Shown piece by piece: positions 53,061 through 60,300 of a stretch of DNA of 64,000 bases. Origin of the DNA: Faecalibacterium prausnitzii (lineage in GTDB: Bacteria; Bacillota; Clostridia; Oscillospirales; Ruminococcaceae); contig NZ_PRLD01000002.1 of the NCBI RefSeq assembly GCF_003287405.1, positions 62,001 through 126,000 on the forward strand, in the 5' to 3' direction. How positions within the stretch are numbered: position 1 is the stretch's first letter; every line of letters starts with the position of its first letter. Position numbers and translations under genes: made by a program. Below the pieces are notes generated by a model. The model was not told where the DNA came from, made no database searches, and saw only the letters and a program-made list of their open reading frames with translations.

Positions 53061-53089
53061 TTGCGTTTTTGTCCCAAAGCAGGTATAAT
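53061..53089 (+). promoter_or_regulatory. Sigma-A promoter of the exchanger leader
   Basis: TTGCGT (53061-53066), 17 bases, perfect TATAAT (53084-53089); transcription would start just before riboswitch helix P1. Confidence 0.8.
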
Positions 53090-53097
53090 ACCCTCTG

Positions 53098-53202
53098 GAT
53101 AAAAGGGAGTAAGGGGCGTACCTTTGTAAAAAAGTGCGCTGTGCTGCAGCGACAGACCCGGCAGAGATGCCCGATGCAGTACCGATGCTTGAGACTTTTA
53201 TC
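53098..53202 (+). promoter_or_regulatory. yybP-ykoY-type (Mn2+) riboswitch aptamer, second copy
   Basis: GATAAAAG (53098-53105) pairs perfectly with CTTTTATC (53195-53202) as P1. It contains the conserved GGGAGTAA loop, CAGCGACAGACCCGGCAG, ATGCCCGATG and GCTTGAGAC, the same set as in the 3284-3400 leader. This class senses Mn2+ and normally controls Mn2+ or other cation exporters. Identification is by motif order and P1 complementarity. Confidence 0.82.
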
Positions 53203-53245
53203 ACATTTCCCCGTTCCGGGCAGGATGTGATAAAGGTCTTTTTTA
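53192..53245 (+). terminator. Riboswitch expression platform of the exchanger leader
   Basis: Stem AGACTTTTATCACAT (53192-53206) with ATGTGATAAAGGTCT (53225-53239), one wobble pair, ending in T6. The 5' arm overlaps P1, so ligand binding should prevent termination. Confidence 0.88.
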
Positions 53246-53285
53246 TTGCGCTTCTGCCGACACCATTCGAAAAAGGAGAGATTTT

Positions 53286-54245
53286 ATGCTGATCCCTGTT
53301 CTGTTGTTTATCGTGGGTCTGCTGTGCCTGATCAAGGGCGGCGACTGGTTTGTGGACGGTGCCACCGGCATCGCCCGCCGCTTCCATGTGCCGGAGCTGC
53401 TCATCGGTGCTACGGTGGTGTCCATTGGTACCACCCTGCCGGAGGTCATGGTGTCCACCACCTCTGCACTCACCGGTCACGGCGAGATCGCCTACGGCAA
53501 CGCCATCGGCTCGGTCATCTGCAACTCTGCACTGATCGCCGCCATTACCATTGCGGTGCGCCCGGGCAAGGTTGACCCCAAAAGCCTGCGCACCCCGGTA
53601 GCCTTCTTCTTTGTGGCTGCCGCTTTCTATGCCGGTGTGGCTTACACCACCGGCTCCTTCACCCGCCCGGTGGGCCTGATCCTGCTGGCGATGTTCGTGG
53701 CTTACATCGTGTGCAACGTGCTGGCCATGAAAAACGCCCCCGCCCCGGAAGAGGAGGAGCAGGCAGAGGAAGGGTCTTTTGCCAAGGAGCTGGGGCTGCT
53801 GGCCATCGGCGCAGTGCTCATTGCTGTGGGCGCTGACCTGTTGGTGGACAACGGCACCCTCATCGCACAGGCACTGGGCGTGCCGGAGTCGGTCATTGCG
53901 CTGACCTTTGTGGCACTGGGCACCTCGCTGCCGGAGCTGGTCACCGCCATCACCTCGCTGGCTAAGGGCCACGGTGCGCTGTCGCTGGGCAACGTCATCG
54001 GTGCAAACGTGTTCAATCTGGTGCTGGTCAGCGGCGTGTCTGTCACGCTGGCACCCTTCAGCATTCCGCAGAACTCCACCATCGCAGGCATGAACGCCTC
54101 TCTGGTGATGGATATCCCGGTGATGTTTGCCGTGATGCTGCTGCTCACCCTGCCCGCGCTGATCAAGGGCAAGCTGAGCCGCCCGCAGGGCATTGCACTG
54201 CTGTGCATCTATGCTGCTTTCTGCGCCGTGCAGTTCAGCATCTGA
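53286..54245 (+). CDS. CaCA-family Na+/Ca2+ (cation) exchanger
   Basis: A 319-residue membrane protein with about ten spans and two inverted alpha repeats: IGTTLPEVMVSTTSAL..GNAIGSVICN (about 56-80) and LGTSLPELVTAITSL..GNVIGANVFN (about 212-240). An acidic cytoplasmic loop (PAPEEEEQAEEGS) splits the halves. The YrbG/CaCA family moves Ca2+ outward in exchange for Na+ or H+; control by a Mn2+-type riboswitch suggests it may export Mn2+ or a mixed set of cations here. AAAGGAG precedes the ATG. Confidence 0.92.
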   Translation: MLIPVLLFIVGLLCLIKGGDWFVDGATGIARRFHVPELLIGATVVSIGTTLPEVMVSTTSALTGHGEIAYGNAIGSVICNSALIAAITIAVRPGKVDPKSLRTPVAFFFVAAAFYAGVAYTTGSFTRPVGLILLAMFVAYIVCNVLAMKNAPAPEEEEQAEEGSFAKELGLLAIGAVLIAVGADLLVDNGTLIAQALGVPESVIALTFVALGTSLPELVTAITSLAKGHGALSLGNVIGANVFNLVLVSGVSVTLAPFSIPQNSTIAGMNASLVMDIPVMFAVMLLLTLPALIKGKLSRPQGIALLCIYAAFCAVQFSI

Positions 54246-54261
54246 TCCAAAGTTTTTATGA

Positions 54262-54306
54262 TCAAAGAACCCCGGAGCGTCTGCGGATGCTCCGGGGTTC
54301 TTTTTT
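54262..54306. terminator. Terminator shared by the exchanger and the convergent AraC gene
   Basis: Long stem GAACCCCGGAGCGTC / GATGCTCCGGGGTTC around TGCG, with T6 on the right and A-rich on the left. It has the family A core TCTGCGGA. Confidence 0.85.
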
Positions 54307-54313
54307 ACAATAA

Positions 54314-55144
54314 TCATCCCCGGGCGTCCTGCCGGGTGGTGCTGAAATATTCCTTGGGGGTCATGCCGTACTCTTTTTTAAAGGCACGGAAAAAGTGGTT
54401 GTAGCCGCCAAAGCCGCTGGTCTTGTACACCTCGGTGATGGGCAGCCCCTGCTCAATGAGGGTGCAGCAGCGGTCCAACCGCGCCTTTACGATGTAGCGG
54501 TGCACCGTCTGCCCAGTCTGGCGCTTGAATTCCCGGGCAATATGCTCCCGGGAGACGAAGAACTCCTTCTCCAACCGTTCCAGCGTCAGCTCCTCGGTAA
54601 GATGCGCCTGAATAAACAGGAACACCTCGTCCAGCATCAGGTGGTGGCGGCTGACCGATGCGGTGTGGAACTCCGCATGGATGCAGGCACGCAGCGCCAG
54701 CACCACGAACATCTGCAGAATACCGTGCTCGAACACCGCTGCGCCGAACTGGGTGCGCTCCTGCGGGAGCATCAGCAGCTTCCGGGCAAGGTTTTTCAGC
54801 AGCATATAGATCTGGCTGTCCGGGCGGACAGCCACCTGCCGGAAGGGGACGACGTTGAAGCTTTTTTCAAGGTCGGTGTCTGCATCCGAAAGCTGCGCCA
54901 GCGTCTGGGGGGACAGCTGTACCCGGATAAGCTCCAGCGGGCCGTAGGCACCGGCATATTCCAGCCTGCCGCCCTGACCGGGCTTGAAGATGATGAGGTT
55001 CTGCTGTTGGGCGGGCAGCACCACCTCACTGCACCGGAACACACCGCTGCCCCGCATGACCAGAAACAAATCATAATACGCGCCGGAATAAAACTCCCGG
55101 ACGGCGCTCTGCTCAAAAAAATAACGCTTGACTGTATAGTTCAC
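54314..55144 (-). CDS. AraC-family transcriptional regulator
   Basis: A 276-residue regulator: an N-terminal cupin-like arm (about 1-150), then a C-terminal AraC DNA-binding region with two helix-turn-helix units (LTLERLEKEFFVSREHIAREFK and ITEVYKTSGFGGYNHFFRAFKKEYGMTPKEYF). The GTG at 55144 is chosen because CGGAGG lies eight bases upstream; longer frames exist but lack a ribosome site. It is divergent from the GPH-transporter operon, which it probably activates; the effector is unknown. Confidence 0.88.
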   Translation of the reverse strand: MNYTVKRYFFEQSAVREFYSGAYYDLFLVMRGSGVFRCSEVVLPAQQQNLIIFKPGQGGRLEYAGAYGPLELIRVQLSPQTLAQLSDADTDLEKSFNVVPFRQVAVRPDSQIYMLLKNLARKLLMLPQERTQFGAAVFEHGILQMFVVLALRACIHAEFHTASVSRHHLMLDEVFLFIQAHLTEELTLERLEKEFFVSREHIAREFKRQTGQTVHRYIVKARLDRCCTLIEQGLPITEVYKTSGFGGYNHFFRAFKKEYGMTPKEYFSTTRQDARG

Positions 55145-55181
55145 CAAAAAAACCTCCGTGAAACTGTCATGTGCAACAATT

Positions 55182-55195
55182 TGTTGTACACAACA
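55182..55195. promoter_or_regulatory. Palindrome in the AraC/transporter intergenic region
   Basis: TGTTGTACACAACA, with the related half GTACAACTGTTATAATTG just after it (from 55201). A plausible AraC-family binding region between the divergent genes. Confidence 0.45.
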
Positions 55196-55283
55196 GAAAA
55201 GTACAACTGTTATAATTGCATAATACATCAATTCGTGATAGTTTTCAATCATTTTTTGGATATGTATTGATGGAAATTTAACG

Positions 55284-55289
55284 TATAAT
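55284..55289 (+). promoter_or_regulatory. -10 box of the transporter operon promoter
   Basis: Perfect TATAAT, but the region 17-18 bases upstream reads TATGTA-like and is far from TTGACA. A weak -35 fits a promoter that needs an activator, such as the divergent AraC protein. Confidence 0.55.
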
Positions 55290-55359
55290 GCAAAGTGTAG
55301 AAAAGAGACTTGTGCGAAAAGTCTCGTGGTTTCACTGTTTTTAAGGAGGATAAAACACA

Positions 55360-56748
55360 ATGGACCAGAAAAAGACCGTCCGACCCTTCTCCATGAAGGA
55401 CAAGATCGGCTATACACTGGGCGATCTGGGCTGCTGCTTTACTGAGCAGTACCGTGCCATGTATCTGTCGATCTTCTACACCCTGATCCTGCAGGTCAAC
55501 CCCTTCCATGTGGGTATCCTGCTGCTGGTCACCAAGATCTGGGACGCCGTGAACGACCCCATCATCGGCGCGATCGTGGACTCCCGCAAGGCCACCAAGG
55601 GCGGCAAGTTCATCCCTTGGATCCGCGCCTTCTCCTTCCCCATGGCAGTGCTGTGCATACTGGGCTTTGTCAATGTGGGCAATATCAACTACGGCCTGCG
55701 TCTGGCCTATATGTTCGTCACCTACGTTCTGTACGAGGCACTGTACACCTGCGTCAACGTGCCCTTCGGTACCCTGTCCAGCGTGATGACCGATGATGTC
55801 AGCCAGCGCACCGCACTGTCCCGCTACCGCAGCCTTGGCGGCACCATCTTCATGACCGTCATGGTCATGATCGGCCCCCTGTTCCTGTATGTAGACAACA
55901 AGCCCGTGGCTGGCCGCTTCCTGATGCTGGCCTGCATCTGCGCTATGCTGGGTCTGCTGTGCCTGCAGATCACCTGCGTGTGGTGCAAGGAGCGCGTGGA
56001 AGTGCCCGAGCGTCCGCAGGGCGAAAAGCTGAACTACCTGCACGTGCTCAAGGAGATCTCTCACAACAAGGCTCTGCTGGGCGTTATGTTCTTCAGCCTG
56101 ACCGGCATGATCGGTGCTTCCGTGGTCAACGGTCTGAACACCTATCTGTACAAGGACTTCTTCGGCAACGTTAAAATTCAGGCTGTCTCCGGTATGCTGA
56201 GCGTGCTGTACGCTGTGCTGTCCTTTGCCATCACCCAGCCTCTTGCCAACAAGTTCGGCAAGAAGGAGTGGTGCTGCATGGGCGCAGGCTTTGCCGCCAT
56301 CGTGTTCGGCATCCTGTTCTTCTTCCCCGTCCATAACCCTGTGGCCTTCATCGTCATCAACGGTATCTGCTATCTGGGCGCTTCCGGTATGCAGGTGCTG
56401 ATCTGGGCCATGGTCAACGACGCCATCGACTACCACGAGCTGCAGACCGGCGAGCGTAACGAGGGCATCGTCTACTCCACCTACTCCTTCTTCCGCAAGC
56501 TTGCAAGCGCCATTTCCGGCAGCCTGTCTAGCTTTGTGCTGGGTGCCATCGGCTACAACGTGACCGCAGGCGCTGTGCAGACCGCAGGCGTTGTAAACGC
56601 TATCTGGAAGAGCTACACCGGCGTCTACTTCCTGGGCTACGGCATTGCAGTTGCCATCCTGTTCTTCGTCTACCCCCTGACCAAGCAGAAGACTGCTGAG
56701 ATGCTGACCGAGCTGAAGGCTCGCCGCGCCGCAAAGGAGAGCAAGTAA
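55360..56748 (+). CDS. GPH-family (MFS) cation symporter
   Basis: A 462-residue transporter with about twelve spans. It resembles the glycoside-pentoside-hexuronide:cation symporter family: DKIGYTLGDLGCCF start, ILLLVTKIWDAVNDPIIGAIVD with the conserved Asp cluster, RTALSRYRSLGG, and YHELQTGERNEGIVYSTYSFFRKLA near the end. Typical substrates are glycosides, hexuronides and related conjugates. AAGGAGG precedes the ATG. First gene of an operon with a hydrolase and an enoate reductase. Confidence 0.92.
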   Translation: MDQKKTVRPFSMKDKIGYTLGDLGCCFTEQYRAMYLSIFYTLILQVNPFHVGILLLVTKIWDAVNDPIIGAIVDSRKATKGGKFIPWIRAFSFPMAVLCILGFVNVGNINYGLRLAYMFVTYVLYEALYTCVNVPFGTLSSVMTDDVSQRTALSRYRSLGGTIFMTVMVMIGPLFLYVDNKPVAGRFLMLACICAMLGLLCLQITCVWCKERVEVPERPQGEKLNYLHVLKEISHNKALLGVMFFSLTGMIGASVVNGLNTYLYKDFFGNVKIQAVSGMLSVLYAVLSFAITQPLANKFGKKEWCCMGAGFAAIVFGILFFFPVHNPVAFIVINGICYLGASGMQVLIWAMVNDAIDYHELQTGERNEGIVYSTYSFFRKLASAISGSLSSFVLGAIGYNVTAGAVQTAGVVNAIWKSYTGVYFLGYGIAVAILFFVYPLTKQKTAEMLTELKARRAAKESK

Positions 56749-56751
56749 ACC

Positions 56752-57507
56752 ATGAAAATCTTACAGGTTCAGTTTAAAAACCGCAATGGTCACACCCTGC
56801 GCGGCATCGTGACCCTGCCCGACACCGAGGGCAAGGTACCCTTTGTGGTGCACCTGCACGGCTTTGCCGGCAGCTGCAGCGGCTATAAGTCCATGTACAC
56901 CCACCTGTCCCGCGCTCTGGCAGCGCAGGGCATCGGCAGCGCCCGGTTCGATTTCTACGGCAACGGCGAGAGCGACGGCGAGTTCGAGGATATGAGCTTC
57001 GACGGCCTGCACACCGATGCACAGGATATCTTTGCATGGGCCGCTGAGCAGCCCTATGTGGACAGCGAAAAGCTGTTCCTCTCCGGCCAGAGCATGGGCG
57101 GCTACATTGCCGCTTCCTGCGCACCGGTCATCCAGCCCCACGGCCTGATCCTGCTGTGCCCGGGCGCCGGGATGTGGTTCGGCTGCGCACAGCGTGCCGA
57201 CGGTGTTGTGCAGACCGGCAGGGACTACACCGACATGGAGGGTCTGTGCTACAAGATGGCCTTTAACTACGAGATGGCAAAGCACCCCGATCCCTTTACC
57301 GAGGCCAAGGGCTACAACGGCCCGGTGCTGCTGCTGCGCGCCGACGATGACCGTCTGGTGGACGAGGGCACCTGCAGCCGTTACGCACAGGTGTACACCG
57401 CACCCGAGGTGGACACCATTGCAGGCGGCGGCCACAACTTTGCCACGCTGGCAGCCCGTGCCGCCGTGGAGGAAAAGACCGCAGCATTCATCAAAGCAAA
57501 TCTGTAA
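56752..57507 (+). CDS. Alpha/beta hydrolase, cinnamoyl-esterase-like
   Basis: A 251-residue serine hydrolase with VVHLHGFAGS oxyanion region (about 28-37), nucleophile elbow GQSMGGYIAAS (Ser near 120), acid in RADDDRLVDE and catalytic His in AGGGHNFAT. The start MKILQVQFKNRNGHTLRGIV and DFYGNGESDGEFEDMSF recall the feruloyl/cinnamoyl esterase group (LJ0536-like), but activity could be on other esters. The gene begins three bases after the transporter stop. No signal peptide, so it works on imported substrate. Confidence 0.85.
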   Translation: MKILQVQFKNRNGHTLRGIVTLPDTEGKVPFVVHLHGFAGSCSGYKSMYTHLSRALAAQGIGSARFDFYGNGESDGEFEDMSFDGLHTDAQDIFAWAAEQPYVDSEKLFLSGQSMGGYIAASCAPVIQPHGLILLCPGAGMWFGCAQRADGVVQTGRDYTDMEGLCYKMAFNYEMAKHPDPFTEAKGYNGPVLLLRADDDRLVDEGTCSRYAQVYTAPEVDTIAGGGHNFATLAARAAVEEKTAAFIKANL

Positions 57508-57537
57508 AGCAAAGCGTATCTGCAAGGAGGCTTTTGT

Positions 57538-59463
57538 ATGGAAAACGTAATTCTGCAGCCCATCGAGGTGGGCGGACAGACCTTTAAAAACCGCATCATG
57601 TTCCCCCCGCTGACCACCGGCTACGAGAAAAACGGCATGATCAGCGAGCAGGACATGGGCTTCTACACCCGTCTGGCAAAGGGCGGCGTGGGCTACATCG
57701 TTATGGGCGATGTGGCACCCATCAACAGCTTTTCTCCCACCCCCAAGCTGTTTGATGACAGCCAGATCCCTGCCTTCAAGGCACTGGCCGACAGCGTACA
57801 CGCCTACGGCACCAAGCTGGGCGTCCAGCTCTTCCACCCGGAGTACGATGTGGACGCCATCAACAGCCTGTTTATGCAGAAGAAGTTTGACGAGATGCGT
57901 CAGCGCCTGCACCACGACATGATGTTCTTTACCGATGAGGCCAGCGAGGAGATGCTGATGTCCATCATCGATAAGATGTGCGCCTGCGCAGTGCGTGCCC
58001 AGAAGGCCGGTGTGGACGTCATTCAGATCCACGGCGACCGCCTGAACGGCTGCCTGTGCTCCACCCGCATGAACCACCGCACCGATAAGTTCGGCGGCAG
58101 TCTGGAGAACCGCGTTCGCTTTGCCCGGATGCTGACCCGCGCCATCCGCAAGGCTGTGCCGGGTATGGTCATCGACTATAAGCTGTCCATCGTCACCCCG
58201 CAGCGCGGCAAGGGCGGCATTGACGAAGCCGACGCCGTGCAGTTTGCCCAGTGGCTGGTGGAGGACGGCGTGGATATGTTCCACGTTGCACAGGCCAACC
58301 ACACCGGCAACATGGCCGACACCATTCCTCCCATGGGCGTGCAGCCCTACGGCTTCTTCGTCAAGATCGCCGGGGACATCAAAAAGGCCGTCAATGTGCC
58401 GGTCAGCGCCGTGGGTCGTATCGTGGATGCCGACATGGCTGCGCGTGTCATCGAGAGCGGTATGGCTGACATGGTTGCCATGGGTCGTCCGCTGCTGGCA
58501 GACCCCGACTGGGGCACCAAGATCGCTGCCGGGAAGGCCTGCGATATCCGCCGCTGCATCAGCTGCAACAAGGGCTGCACCGATGCCATCCAGAACCGTC
58601 AGTTCCTCTCCTGCGTGCTGAACGCGGAGAACGGCTACGAGAACACCCGCAGCATCCAGCCCGCAGCGCAGAAAAAGAAGATTGCCGTCCTTGGCGGCGG
58701 CCCTGCCGGTCTGGAAGCCGCCCGTGTGGCAGCGCTGCGCGGCCACGACGTGACCCTGTTTGAAAAGACCACCTCTCTGGGCGGTCAGCTGAACATTGCC
58801 TGCGTGCCTCCCCGCAAGGAGGAGATGCGCCGCGCCGCACAGGATCTGATCCACGCGGTCTGCAACGCCGGTGTGCACCTGTGCATGGGTCAGACCCGCA
58901 CCGCCGAGCAGCTGAAGGACGCCGGTTTCGAGGCTGTCATCAACGCTGTGGGCGCACACAGCGCCGCACCCCGCATCCCCGGCATTGACAGCGTGAACGT
59001 GGCCGACGCCTGGAAGGTGCTGGCGGGTGAGCAGCAGGTGTACGGCACGGTTGCTGTCATCGGCGGCGGCATGGTAGGCTGCGAGACCGCAGAGTATCTG
59101 GCTGCCCGCGGCTGCAAGGTGTCCGTTATCGAGATGATGGACAAGATCGCCGCAGGCGAGAGCGTCACCATTCTGCCCACCCTGCTGGAAAACTACAAGA
59201 CCTACGGCGTGGAGCAGTACCCCAGCCACAAGGTCAAGGAGTTCCGCATGGACGCCGTTGTCTGCGAGAACAAGGACGGCGCAGAGGTGACCATCCCCTG
59301 CGATTACATCGTGCTGGCCATGGGCGCACGCTCCAACGAATTTGACGCTGCTGCGCTGGAAGCTGCCGGTATCCCGGTGTATTCCATCGGCGATGCCGCC
59401 GGCAAGGCTGCGGATATCTCCAACGCCATCCGCACCGGTTACGATACCGCTTGCCAGCTGTAA
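57538..59463 (+). CDS. NADH:flavin oxidoreductase / 2,4-dienoyl-CoA reductase-type enoate reductase
   Basis: A 641-residue multidomain flavoenzyme. Residues 1-330 form an old-yellow-enzyme TIM barrel (FKNRIMFPPLTT, HGDRLNGCLCSTRMNHRTDKFGG, MGRPLLADPDWG); a [4Fe-4S] motif CISCNKGC lies near 340; residues about 380-640 are FAD/NAD domains with GGGPAGLEAARVA and GGGMVGCETAEYLA. The architecture matches 2,4-dienoyl-CoA reductase, enoate reductase and BaiCD/BaiH, which reduce activated C=C bonds. The LNGCLCS segment differs from the GAHGYLL of typical members, so the substrate is probably unusual. Confidence 0.9.
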   Translation: MENVILQPIEVGGQTFKNRIMFPPLTTGYEKNGMISEQDMGFYTRLAKGGVGYIVMGDVAPINSFSPTPKLFDDSQIPAFKALADSVHAYGTKLGVQLFHPEYDVDAINSLFMQKKFDEMRQRLHHDMMFFTDEASEEMLMSIIDKMCACAVRAQKAGVDVIQIHGDRLNGCLCSTRMNHRTDKFGGSLENRVRFARMLTRAIRKAVPGMVIDYKLSIVTPQRGKGGIDEADAVQFAQWLVEDGVDMFHVAQANHTGNMADTIPPMGVQPYGFFVKIAGDIKKAVNVPVSAVGRIVDADMAARVIESGMADMVAMGRPLLADPDWGTKIAAGKACDIRRCISCNKGCTDAIQNRQFLSCVLNAENGYENTRSIQPAAQKKKIAVLGGGPAGLEAARVAALRGHDVTLFEKTTSLGGQLNIACVPPRKEEMRRAAQDLIHAVCNAGVHLCMGQTRTAEQLKDAGFEAVINAVGAHSAAPRIPGIDSVNVADAWKVLAGEQQVYGTVAVIGGGMVGCETAEYLAARGCKVSVIEMMDKIAAGESVTILPTLLENYKTYGVEQYPSHKVKEFRMDAVVCENKDGAEVTIPCDYIVLAMGARSNEFDAAALEAAGIPVYSIGDAAGKAADISNAIRTGYDTACQL

Positions 59464-59483
59464 AACAAAAAATCGTTCTATTT

Positions 59484-59526
59484 GTGGGTCAGAAACATCT
59501 GTGGGTGTTTCTGACCCACTTTTTTC
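59484..59526 (+). terminator. Terminator of the transporter operon
   Basis: Perfect 14-bp stem GTGGGTCAGAAACA (59484-59497) with TGTTTCTGACCCAC (59506-59519), followed by T6. A half copy of family B (CCCTCTCAGGC..GACTGAAAGGG) follows at about 59527-59570. Confidence 0.9.
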
Positions 59527-59698
59527 ACCCTCTCAGGCAAAGCCTTGACGGCGATGACTGAAAGGGTCATGACGCAATGCCTTTTGCAATATTTCCCCCG
59601 GTTAAGCCCGGATATAGAAATCCAACGGTAGTTGTGGTAAAATAAGGCATCCGGGAGCGCCGGGCGCTCCGCTGCAACATGAAAAATGGAGGTTTTCT

Positions 59699-60169
59699 AT
59701 GAAAAAGACCTATCGCTCGCTCTTTTGCCTGCTTGCAGTGCTGCTGCTCAGCGTCAGCGTGCTGCCCTCTGCTTCGGCGCTGTTTTCCAAAAAGCTTTAC
59801 TATTATGGCACGGTAGAGGGCGTCAGCCGCACCGTGGAGGGCAAGGTGGAGTCCATTCTGGTTTCTGCGGAAGAGCAGGAAACCTACCAGATGATCGTCA
59901 CCGACAGCACCGTTTGGCAGGATCATGACGAAAAGACCACCTCTGACCCCGCCACCCTTGCGGTAGGCGAGCAGATCTGCGTGGTGCACGACCCGGCTGT
60001 GATGATGTCGCTGCCGCCGCAGTCGGTGGCGTATACCGTCATCCGCAACTTCCCCGCAGGCACGGATCTGGAACAGGAAGCCCGCGATGCCGCCTGCCCG
60101 GTGAAGAAGTTCTTTGCCGACACCCGCAAGGCCATTTCGGACTGGTTCTACCAGACCATGCCCATCTGA
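59699..60169 (+). CDS. Secreted small protein of unknown function
   Basis: A 156-residue protein with a signal peptide (MKKTYRSLFCLLAVLLLSVSVLPSASA, cleavage probably after ASA). The mature part reads as beta-rich (YYYGTVEGVSRTVEGKVESILVS, then YQMIVTDSTVW) with an OB-like pattern, and ends in a Lys/Phe-rich helix. I do not recognise the family. GGAGG precedes the ATG. Single gene, terminated by the hairpin at 60195. Confidence 0.75.
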   Translation: MKKTYRSLFCLLAVLLLSVSVLPSASALFSKKLYYYGTVEGVSRTVEGKVESILVSAEEQETYQMIVTDSTVWQDHDEKTTSDPATLAVGEQICVVHDPAVMMSLPPQSVAYTVIRNFPAGTDLEQEARDAACPVKKFFADTRKAISDWFYQTMPI

Positions 60170-60194
60170 GCGTAACATTCCCTCTATAACGCAA

Positions 60195-60252
60195 AAAACT
60201 GCTGCCCCGCACCGGATGCCAGAGCGTCCGGGCAAAGGGGCAGCAGATTTTT
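60195..60252. terminator. Bidirectional terminator between secreted protein and kinase genes
   Basis: Outer stem CTGCTGCCCC / GGGGCAGCAG with inner stems, flanked by A6 and ATTTTTAT. Confidence 0.75.
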
Positions 60253-60300
60253 ATGCAAGGTTATGCGGCGTTTTGCGGCAAAAACGCTGTATACCGCTAT

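Noticed and set aside
56761-59229. An 822-codon minus-strand frame opposite the hydrolase and reductase
   Set aside because: Shadow of two well-supported genes in a GC-rich region; no domain is recognisable.
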